A stretch of 5,140 bases of DNA from JARRQB01 sp965368585 (GTDB lineage Bacteria > Pseudomonadota > Gammaproteobacteria > Chromatiales > Chromatiaceae). Position 1 is the first letter of the stretch; every line of letters starts with the position of its first letter. Below, piece after piece: positions 1-4,990 of this stretch. The translations under genes were made by a program, and so were the position numbers. The notes under the pieces were generated by a model that was not told the origin of the DNA, searched no databases, and saw only the letters and a list, made by a program, of their open reading frames with translations. The DNA lies in NCBI GenBank assembly GCA_965368585.1, contig CBDUNM010000239.1, positions 1 to 5,140 on the forward strand. Direction: 5' to 3'.

Positions 1-802
1 CGGTCCGAACGGCGCGCTCATCCCGCTGACCGTGGTGGCGCAGATAGACGAGGTCCGTGGCTGGGCGAGAATCAACCGCATCGACGGCCAGCGCGCCGTC
101 ACGGTGCAGGGGGACGTCGACCGGAGCGTCGCCAACGCCCAGGAACTGCTGGGCAGGGCGCGATCCGAGATTTTTCCCGATCTGCGCAGCCGATACCCGG
201 GACTGCAGATCGATGTGCAGGGCGAGAGCGACGAATCAGCCAAGACCGGGCAATCGATCGTACGCAACGTTCTGCTCGGACTGGTTGGCGTGTATATGTT
301 GCTCGCGCTGCAGTTCCGCGGCTATCTGGCGCCCGTTACCGTCATGCTGGTGATTCCTTCCGCACTGATCGGGGTGGTATTCGGCCACCTCCTGCTGGGT
401 CTCGATCTGACCATGCCCAGCATCGTGGGCATGGCTTCTTTGTTCGGCGTCGTCGTCAACGATTCCATTTTACTGGTGGTTTTCATTCGCGCCGCGCGGT
501 CGAGGGGCATACCCGTACCCGAAGCCGCCCGAGCGGCTGGGCGATCCCGGTTTCGGCCCATCGTACTGACGTCCATTACTACCGTGGCGGGCCTGGCGCC
601 GCTGCTCCTGGAAAAAAGCCTGCAGGCACAGATTCTGATCCCGCTCGCCGCCAGTCTCGCATTCGGCCTGACCGCAGCCACTTTGGTCGCGTTGTTCCTG
701 GTGCCGTCGGTCTACTGCATCCTGGACGATTTCAACGCGCTGGGCCGGCTCGACTACGACGATGAGGCGCCTCAACCTTCCAAACCGGAGACCGTGTCGT
801 GA
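1..802 (+). CDS. RND efflux permease, C-terminal part (5' end outside window)
   Basis: This is the last 266 residues of an inner-membrane resistance-nodulation-division transporter of the AcrB/HAE1 type, a proton-driven pump that works with a periplasmic adaptor and an outer-membrane channel. The frame is already open at base 2, so the GTG at 32 is an internal codon and not the start. The first ~80 residues match the end of the periplasmic porter domain (IPLTVVAQIDEV, then INRIDGQRAVTVQGDV). The rest carries the last transmembrane helices with family signatures: VYMLLALQFRGYLAP, IPSALIGVVFGH, GVVVNDSILLVVFIR, then RFRPIVLTSITTVAGLAPLLLE and a final helix ending FLVPSVY. A short acidic tail follows. 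The substrate cannot be inferred from this end. The stop codon overlaps a possible GTG start (GTGA), suggesting a translationally coupled downstream gene that is now lost. The family call is very secure; the subfamily is not. Confidence 0.95.
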   Translation, partial: GPNGALIPLTVVAQIDEVRGWARINRIDGQRAVTVQGDVDRSVANAQELLGRARSEIFPDLRSRYPGLQIDVQGESDESAKTGQSIVRNVLLGLVGVYMLLALQFRGYLAPVTVMLVIPSALIGVVFGHLLLGLDLTMPSIVGMASLFGVVVNDSILLVVFIRAARSRGIPVPEAARAAGRSRFRPIVLTSITTVAGLAPLLLEKSLQAQILIPLAASLAFGLTAATLVALFLVPSVYCILDDFNALGRLDYDDEAPQPSKPETVS

Positions 803-929
803 ATACGACGACGCCTCGCGACCGTGCAATCGCAATCGGGTACATCAACCACGACCCCGGTTAAAGATCGCACCCGAGATCGACCGGGTTTTCCGCCAGC
901 GAACCAACCGGATCGGTGTCCGCCAATGA
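799..929 (+). pseudogene. Possible decayed gene coupled to the RND gene
   Basis: A GTG at 799 overlaps the RND stop as GTGA and has a GGAG at 787-790, the usual layout of a translationally coupled operon gene. The frame reads MNTTTPRDRAIAIGYINHDPG and stops at TAA 862-864. From 864 another frame continues with balanced residues and mostly G/C third positions (KIAPEIDRVFRQRTNRIGVRQ), ending at TGA 927-929. Joining the two would need one frameshift. I do not recognise the product. A real 21-residue peptide, or chance, are the alternatives. Seen: the overlap and the frames. Inferred: that they are the remains of one gene. Confidence 0.25.
872..892 (+). terminator. Weak candidate terminator after the RND gene
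   Basis: ACCCG at 872-876 can pair with CGGGT at 885-889 across an 8-base loop, and the right arm runs into a four-T stretch (889-892). An alternative pairing uses CCCGGT at 856-861 with ACCGGG at 883-888. The stem is only 5-6 bp, so this is a weak candidate. It sits between the convergent ends of the RND gene and the zinc-ribbon gene, where a terminator would be expected. Confidence 0.25.
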
Positions 930-934
930 CCAAC

Positions 935-1342
935 TCAATGATGGGCATATCGACCGGCGGTACACTGCTTGCAACCTTTCCCGCCCAGATGACTGTTCGG
1001 CAGCAGCCGGAACGGTCCGTGCTGCGGACAATGAATCGTAACCGCGGTATGCGTATCGATATAGTCGACCAGCCGGTAGTCGTATTTGTTTCCATGCACC
1101 GATCTCGCCTTCTCGACAAACGCCGCGACCTGTGCTTCTTTCGCGACCGCAGCGCATTTGTTGCAGCCACATTTTTCGTGCAGATGGCGCGCTGGCGTTT
1201 GTTCGAAATCGCCGTGCTTGGGGCATGTAATGATGATTTTCGTTACCGTGTTCACATACCTCACTTTGGCATAGCTGTACTTCTCGCCGAAGCACAATCT
1301 CGCCTTCTCTACGAAGGCATCTGTCGTGAGTTTCTTAACCAT
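935..1342 (-). CDS. Tandem zinc-ribbon repeat protein, phage/mobile-DNA type
   Basis: This 135-residue protein is built almost entirely from two copies of a ~55-residue unit with a 65-residue period (about residues 8-64 and 73-128). Each copy reads FVEKAR, then G-x-KYxY, then CPxHGxF, then HL and a closing Cys pair. Putative zinc ligands are C40, H43, C60 and C63 in the first copy and C105, H108, C124 and C127 in the second. Such repeats are known from phage and bacterial proteins, often beside homing-endonuclease or other nuclease domains. No nuclease domain is present here, so it is either a stand-alone nucleic-acid-binding module or a fragment; the C-terminus follows the second Cys pair directly. 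It starts at ATG 1342 with only a weak ribosome binding site. Its DNA is less GC-rich than the RND gene (58 of 120 bases G/C at 1201-1320 against 40 of 60 at 541-600), consistent with transfer. Domain call is good; function unknown. Confidence 0.8.
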   Translation of the reverse strand: MVKKLTTDAFVEKARLCFGEKYSYAKVRYVNTVTKIIITCPKHGDFEQTPARHLHEKCGCNKCAAVAKEAQVAAFVEKARSVHGNKYDYRLVDYIDTHTAVTIHCPQHGPFRLLPNSHLGGKGCKQCTAGRYAHH

Positions 1343-1384
1343 TTTCTATGCAACTGCTACTGCAGGCCCTCGGCTGATTATTGA

Positions 1385-1627
1385 ACCGTCGAAACGAAGC
1401 CGGACGTACACGACGCGCTCGATTCGATTCCGCGATGTCTTCGCGCGGCTTTCAACCGGCAACCGGACATCCCGACCAGCGACATGACAATCGGCAATGC
1501 GACGGCGATGCTCGCCAGGTTCGCGGCAACACCGGCGGCGCATCTGTGCACGTTCGGGTTTGAGCGCGATGCCATCGACGTCAGCGTCCGCAGCCCATCA
1601 CTCCGAAACACAATCGTCGACTGTTGA
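1385..1627 (+). pseudogene. Start-less coding-like remnant, unknown product
   Basis: Between stops at 1382 and 1625 one plus-strand frame runs 80 codons with a natural residue mix. About 60 of the codons end in G or C by hand count, like true genes here. It begins TVETKPDVHDALDSIPRCLR and ends FERDAIDVSVRSPSLRNTIVDC. The only ATG is internal (1484) and has no good ribosome binding site. A frame with these statistics and no start suggests the tail of a gene that lost its 5' end. The pattern of a helix (ATAMLARFAATPA) followed by short strands (LCTFGFE, AIDVSVRSP) loosely recalls periplasmic ferredoxin-like domains such as the GspL C-terminus, but this is speculation. The opposite strand is also open, so strand choice is not certain. 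Confidence 0.35.
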
Positions 1628-1700
1628 CCAGTCGATGGTCATAGCAATGAGAAGACAACCCATGTTGCCAGACCGTGTGAAAGCAAACCGAGCGCGCTTC

Positions 1701-1855
1701 TCATTTCACTTAAGTATTGACCATAAAGTGGGAAAATTCCCCACAATTTTAACGAAACTTTTCCAAAGTTTGATAAGGGTCACCTTTTTGTCGTTATTGA
1801 CGGGTTAACGCGTGGTCACGATATACGGCAATACTTTGAAACCTATTCACCACGC
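1701..1855 (+). promoter_or_regulatory. AT-rich region with dyads, probable upstream control region
   Basis: The segment is far less GC-rich than its surroundings (20 of 60 bases G/C at 1741-1800) and precedes the small exported-protein gene. It contains a TTGACC at 1717-1722 and a TTGACG at 1797-1802. The latter has GATATA (17-base spacer) or TATACG (19-base spacer) as a poor -10. A better -10, TATATT at 1886-1891, has no matching -35. Inverted repeats lie at 1728-1744, 1755-1771 and 1810-1855. Promoter activity is inferred from composition and position; no single box pair is convincing. Confidence 0.35.
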
Positions 1856-1946
1856 TCGGTAACAGTCGAGAGCTCGGCGTAGCGGTATATTGTCAACGAG
1901 TGGAGAGGCCGCGTACCGGCTTTTAACCGAACCGCAAGTCGTTTTT

Positions 1947-1953
1947 GAGGAGG
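1947..1953 (+). promoter_or_regulatory. Strong ribosome binding site
   Basis: GAGGAGG lies six bases before the ATG at 1960, close to the ideal anti-16S match. It decides the start of the small exported protein: the upstream in-frame TTG at 1945 overlaps this site and would put five residues ahead of a good signal peptide. Confidence 0.8.
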
Positions 1954-1959
1954 TGTATC

Positions 1960-2259
1960 ATGAAGACCCAAAACCGTAAAAAATTGATTCTAGCCGTGCT
2001 GATGGCGGCAACCACCGGCCTCGCCTTCGCCGCCGGAGGCGGTGGGGGGGGCGGTGGCGGCGGTAGTGCTGGTGGCGGTGCCGGTGGTGATTCCGGCATG
2101 AGCGCCGGACCGGGCCCCGCGAACATGGGAATCACGACCCAGGGCAAAGGGTTGCAGACCCAGGATCGGGACCGTGACCAGCTTCGCACCCAGGACCCGG
2201 ATCACGATCAAGAGAAAGACCGGGACCGGGATCGTGATCGCGATCGCGATCACCAGTGA
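1960..2259 (+). CDS. Small exported Gly-rich / Asp-Arg-repeat protein
   Basis: This is a 99-residue protein. Residues 1-24 form a standard signal peptide: basic MKTQNRKK, a hydrophobic core LILAVLMAATTGLAF, and probable cleavage after AFA (Signal peptidase I). Next come ten consecutive glycines (26-35) and a Gly/Ser/Ala linker with a PGPAN segment. From about residue 64 the chain is low-complexity and highly charged, built of QDRD/QDPD units and ending DRDRDRDRDRDHQ. The mature form is thus a flexible, hydrophilic polyampholyte, probably periplasmic or secreted. Small exported proteins with QDRDR-type tails occur in proteobacteria as uncharacterised hypothetical proteins; I know no assigned role. 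Roles in metal binding or in stress are guesses. The strong ribosome binding site, signal peptide and AT-rich upstream region argue that it is a real, possibly well expressed gene. Eight consecutive G residues (2044-2051) in the glycine codons could make the frame unstable. Confidence 0.8.
   Translation: MKTQNRKKLILAVLMAATTGLAFAAGGGGGGGGGGSAGGGAGGDSGMSAGPGPANMGITTQGKGLQTQDRDRDQLRTQDPDHDQEKDRDRDRDRDRDHQ
2234..2253. repeat. 20-bp perfect palindrome with iterated GATC
   Basis: GTGATCGCGATCGCGATCAC equals its own reverse complement and contains GCGATCGC. It lies inside the last Asp-Arg codons of the small exported protein, just before its stop. GATC occurs at 2230, 2236, 2242 and 2248, exactly every 6 bases, with more copies at 2164, 2200 and 2206. 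The alternating codons GAT and CGC produce the palindrome, so coding constraint alone may explain it. Confidence 0.85.
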
Positions 2260-2743
2260 GCGCAATGATGCGATAGCCTGGCGAGGGAGCGGGCCGGCGG
2301 TGCGCCGTGCAGTGGAAAGGCGCGTTGGCCGCCTCAACGCGGATCGTTCGCGCACCCGACTTGACCCGTTCCCTTCCGGCCTGCGCACGGTGCCCAGGTG
2401 TGAGCAGCCACACCGCTGTGCTGCCCGCTAAAAATCGTCGGTTGCAGGCCCGGTTCCTCCGGCGAAACGAGGTTCAATATGACCAACCGTTCCGGGGGCG
2501 CACCCGGCGGAGTCTTCCGTGGCCAGTCGTTCGTCGCACTGCGTTATCCCACTTCAGCCAGCGGCCGTCTTCTTACGCCGCGTCGTTGCCCGGTCCGCTC
2601 AGTGAGAGGTACGCAGAACGTCAGACAAGGTGATCGACCATGGGGCGATTGCGGTGAACATCACCGGAGTTCCCCGCGCGTCCTCACGAAAGCGATCGTC
2701 CCACGGTGGTTGCTTGTCCTGCCTGCGATCCCGGCCTGCCCCG
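2260..2743. other. 484-base stretch without a convincing gene
   Basis: It separates the small exported-protein gene from the converging DUF4956 gene. Several frames are open on both strands because stops are rare in GC-rich DNA, but their products are Arg/Pro/Ser-rich and resemble nothing I know. A hairpin with a 6-bp stem (GGTGTG 2397-2402 with CACACC 2409-2414, 6-base loop) lacks a T-run. A minus-strand frame ending at 2599 has a more natural residue mix and could be a decayed tail. No terminator was identified for either flanking gene. Confidence 0.5.
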
Positions 2744-3313
2744 TCAGCCCAGGCGCAACCGCGCCGCCACCCGCACGGTACCCTTCTTGGCGTTGAATCT
2801 TTCAACGCTCAGATGCGCGACAGGCAGTTCATGCAACGCCTGCACCCGTTCCACCAGCTTGGCGTGGTCTTTCAAATCGGTGGCAGAGACACCGTCGAGG
2901 GTCACCTCGACCTCGACGTTGCGCTTCATCAGCCACCGACAATCGAGCACCCAGGCACCGAAGATGATGACTATATTGCACAATGCAAGCAGCAGGTAAT
3001 CGTGAATTGAAATGCCGTTGACCAGCCCCAGGGTGATCGCACCGAGCAGGTAGCCCACGTCGATCTTCGCGATGCTGACGCTGCGCAAGGAGATAATGGA
3101 CAACAGCGCGAACAGCGCAAACCCGGCGGCGAGATTGAACTCCGTTAAGGTCATGGTGATCACGATGACGAATAAAAAGAGGTTGAGCAATCCCAGCGTA
3201 ATCGCCATGTCCCGGTCGCCGTAGCGACGGAAGTAGATCAAGAAGGCGAAGATGTAGATTGCAGCCAGGTCAATGATCAGATCACGAATAAAATCAATGT
3301 AGTCAATCGGCAC
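2744..3313 (-). CDS. DUF4956 family integral membrane protein
   Basis: This 189-residue membrane protein has four or five hydrophobic helices (about 11-28, 36-54, 60-77, 86-102 and 105-123) and a ~65-residue hydrophilic C-terminal domain starting near DCRWLMKRN. The stretch AAGFALFALLSIISLRSVSI...DVGYLLGAITLGLVNG matches my memory of the DUF4956 signature, an Ala/Gly-rich helix, an (S/R)-containing loop, then a YLxxAIxxGLxNG helix. The family is of unknown function. In other bacteria it often sits beside VTC-type polyphosphate polymerase or CotH-like genes, and no such gene is visible here. The start is GTG 3313, chosen because AAGGAGG lies five bases upstream; the next Met is at residue 36, inside a helix. 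It follows the DUF3616 gene by 79 bases on the same strand and may share its transcript. Family assignment is likely; the role is open. Confidence 0.8.
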   Translation of the reverse strand: MPIDYIDFIRDLIIDLAAIYIFAFLIYFRRYGDRDMAITLGLLNLFLFVIVITMTLTEFNLAAGFALFALLSIISLRSVSIAKIDVGYLLGAITLGLVNGISIHDYLLLALCNIVIIFGAWVLDCRWLMKRNVEVEVTLDGVSATDLKDHAKLVERVQALHELPVAHLSVERFNAKKGTVRVAARLRLG

Positions 3314-3318
3314 CTTCT

Positions 3319-3325
3319 CCTCCTT
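3319..3325 (-). promoter_or_regulatory. Strong ribosome binding site setting a GTG start
   Basis: On the minus strand AAGGAGG lies five bases before GTG 3313. This near-perfect site makes the GTG the start of the DUF4956 gene and suggests efficient translation. Confidence 0.8.
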
Positions 3326-3329
3326 GTCT

Positions 3330-3345
3330 GCCCGCGGCCGCGGGC
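3330..3345. repeat. 16-bp perfect GC palindrome between DUF3616 and DUF4956 genes
   Basis: GCCCGCGGCCGCGGGC is self-complementary and lies between the DUF3616 stop and the DUF4956 ribosome binding site, four bases upstream of the latter. As RNA it could fold into a stable hairpin. There is no following T-run, so it is not a standard terminator; it could act as an RNA-stability or translation-modulating element, or be incidental. Confidence 0.6.
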
Positions 3346-3392
3346 GGATACATTAGCGCTGAGCAAGTAGAAATCGACCGAGGGGTGCCGGG

Positions 3393-4448
3393 TCACTGAC
3401 GCTCACGCGACGGTTCCAAGGCGTCTAGCGGCAACAGCAGAAAGTGGCCGGGCCGCTCCCGGGCGCGGTCGCCATCGTCACTGACCAGCATCAGGAAATC
3501 GCGCCCGCCGTGGCGCACCGGCGTGATCCCCTCGGTTTTACGCAGATTGATTCCAGGGATCTCGAGCGGGCGCGGCGGATCGTCGTCGCGTCCTCGCCAG
3601 ATCCACAAGCGAAAGGGTCGATCAGACGTGCCTTTCCGCTTGGCGTGCTGGGTGACCAGCAGGTAGCTGTCGAGGCCGGGTACATAGCTCAGAGCGCGAA
3701 TGCCACCCTTGTCCAGGTCCAACAGAACGGGCTTGGGTGCGAACACCGCCATGGCGTCATTTTGAAACAACTCCGCCGGGTTCTCCAGGATCAGGATCAC
3801 AGATTGGCCGTCCAGGATCGGCGCCCGCAAGCCGATTAACAAGCGGCCCCCTTCCCGGTCCGAGCTCAGGCCCTCGATGTTGAAACTTTCTCTGCCTTTG
3901 CCGTGCGCCGAGCCGGCACCCGCTTTCAATTCCGGGTACGCGGCCAGGATCGCTTGGCGCAGGTCGTGGAAAACCGCGTAGTCGCGAATCCGACCGCCCT
4001 CTATGCGCAGCCGGGCAAGCCTTTCTCGGGATTTCCGGCGCGCACCGGACTCGGTACGGGAATGAGAAGTGATTGCATACTGGTATCCGTCGCGTCCGCT
4101 TGCCAGCCCCTCCAGATCTTCCAACCCGCGCGGCGGTTCCGCCCGGCCAAGAATCCAGAACGGCCGGTCCTGTGGGTCCAGGGTCGGACGCTGTAGCGAG
4201 ATTCTCTCGCCCTCCCGGTACAGCCGAACGAGCACGAAGGGGTCGTCAGACTCGTCCTGTACCAGCAACAAACCGCCGTCGGCCAGTTGCCGGACCGCCG
4301 AAGGCTCATAGACTCCGGGGCCGCCCTCCTCTGAAATCAGGGGTCGCCACACGACGTCCGGCGTTTCCGCCGAGCCGGGTCCCGCGGACACGACAACATA
4401 AAACAGGACTATAGATCGCCAAAAAGCCACTTTCCCTAACCTCGACAT
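3393..4448 (-). CDS. Exported DUF3616 family protein, probable beta-propeller
   Basis: This 351-residue protein begins with a signal peptide: MSRLGKVAFWR, hydrophobic IVLFYVVVSAG, cleavage likely after GSA at residue 27. The mature part is rich in short beta-like stretches. It carries the segments I associate with DUF3616: DLEGLA (111-116) followed by YQYAITSHSR, then RLARLRIEGGRI, then FNIEGLSSD with LLIGLRAP and SVILILENP. An acidic E-G-hydrophobic motif appears three times (DLEGLA 111, NIEGLS 190, KTEGIT 304), each followed by a strand. This recalls phytase-like and other propellers whose EG motifs line a central site. Substrate and activity are unknown. The ATG at 4448 was preferred because it gives a clean signal peptide and has AGGT upstream; starts at 4475 and 4532 would add an uncharged-to-basic leader of unlike composition. 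It lies 79 bases before the DUF4956 gene and 128 after the truncated reductase. Family call good. Confidence 0.85.
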   Translation of the reverse strand: MSRLGKVAFWRSIVLFYVVVSAGPGSAETPDVVWRPLISEEGGPGVYEPSAVRQLADGGLLLVQDESDDPFVLVRLYREGERISLQRPTLDPQDRPFWILGRAEPPRGLEDLEGLASGRDGYQYAITSHSRTESGARRKSRERLARLRIEGGRIRDYAVFHDLRQAILAAYPELKAGAGSAHGKGRESFNIEGLSSDREGGRLLIGLRAPILDGQSVILILENPAELFQNDAMAVFAPKPVLLDLDKGGIRALSYVPGLDSYLLVTQHAKRKGTSDRPFRLWIWRGRDDDPPRPLEIPGINLRKTEGITPVRHGGRDFLMLVSDDGDRARERPGHFLLLPLDALEPSRERQ

Positions 4449-4576
4449 GTCTACCTGAACTCCTGTCCGACGCATCTCTGCCTGCCGCAATTCGCCGCCG
4501 CATTCGAGGATCAGGTCGCAGCAAACCACCAAAGTTCAGCACCGCAGCGGGTTCGGGACCGGAGCCGAGGCGGTCT

Positions 4577-4873
4577 TCACCCGTGAAGCACATGGAGCGG
4601 TAAATATTCACGTTCAGTCGCATCGTTCGCGCCTTCGGCCTCGCGCCGCAGGACGACGAATTTCTTGAAACCCTCCCAGGCAGGCCCCGTGATCGCCGAC
4701 CCCGAACTGGCGGGCGAAGTTACGTCGGGTGCCAGGATAGCGGGTGTCTCGCCGGGGCGCGCGTCGAGGTCCCGGAGCTGGCGCACCCGACGGCGAAACT
4801 CGCGCAGCACGGCAACCGCGAATTGCGCGAGTATCGCGACCAGGATGGCCAACGTCAGGGTTCCGTTCGTCAT
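4577..4873 (-). CDS. Membrane-anchored N-terminal fragment, reductase-like, probably truncated
   Basis: This is a 98-residue frame with an N-terminal hydrophobic helix (MTNGTLTLAILVAILAQFAVAVL), a basic stretch (REFRRRVRQLRDLDARPG) and a Pro/Ala/Ser-rich linker. It then reads AWEGFKKFVVLRREAEGAND, followed by EREYLPLHVLHG and a stop. The motif W-x-GF-x-x-F-V-V-x-RR-E resembles the opening strand of the FAD-binding domain of ferredoxin-reductase-like flavoproteins, where a segment like SFYLxPxDG-x-PxPGQ follows. Here the resemblance fades after EREYL and the frame stops, so the FAD, NAD and iron-sulfur domains are missing; 128 bases later the DUF3616 gene starts. I infer a 3' deletion or early stop leaving a fragment. 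A genuine small membrane protein is the alternative. ATG 4873 was chosen for its hydrophobic start and a weak GGGA before it; the frame stays open upstream to 4972 without signal-like sequence. Confidence 0.6.
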   Translation of the reverse strand: MTNGTLTLAILVAILAQFAVAVLREFRRRVRQLRDLDARPGETPAILAPDVTSPASSGSAITGPAWEGFKKFVVLRREAEGANDATEREYLPLHVLHG

Positions 4874-4990
4874 TTTTCCCAGTCTTTGTGGTCTCGTAGA
4901 GTCCGACGGCGCCGTTCGCGCCGCGTTGTTGTACGCAGTACCTGAGTAATTGCAACGGACCCGTCCAGACACCGGGCGGGTTGGTGCGTC

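Noticed and set aside
824..1384. 186-residue plus-strand open frame opposite the zinc-ribbon gene
   Set aside because: It is the antisense shadow of the clearly recognisable CxxH...CxxC repeats; its product has no coherent domain.
1378..1611. Minus-strand frame with a hydrophobic stretch and LVGMSGC resembling a lipobox
   Set aside because: The hydrophobic stretch lies well inside the frame after basic residues and Cys; the overlapping plus-strand frame has a better residue mix. Not fully excluded.
1728..1744. GTGGGAA motif resembling an MraZ box
   Set aside because: MraZ boxes are direct repeats of the motif near cell-division genes; here there is one inverted pair and no such genes.
1775..1789. 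AAGG-GTCA-CCTTTTT terminator-like hairpin
   Set aside because: Only a 4-bp AT/GC stem, too weak to support a terminator call.
1497..1808. 103-residue plus-strand frame
   Set aside because: Begins as an Arg/Ser-rich out-of-frame reading of the 1385-1627 remnant and continues into AT-rich presumed control DNA; no ribosome binding site.
2307..2633. 108-residue plus-strand frame after the small exported protein
   Set aside because: GTG start without a ribosome binding site; Arg-rich product typical of chance frames in GC-rich DNA.
2479..2796. 105-residue plus-strand ATG frame with a GAGG upstream
   Set aside because: Product is Arg/Pro/Ser-rich without domain features and its 3' part overlaps the DUF4956 coding region antisense.
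4449..4532. 28-codon upstream extension of the DUF3616 gene
   Set aside because: It would bury the signal peptide; the added residues do not look like part of the protein, and ATG 4448 has its own AGGT.
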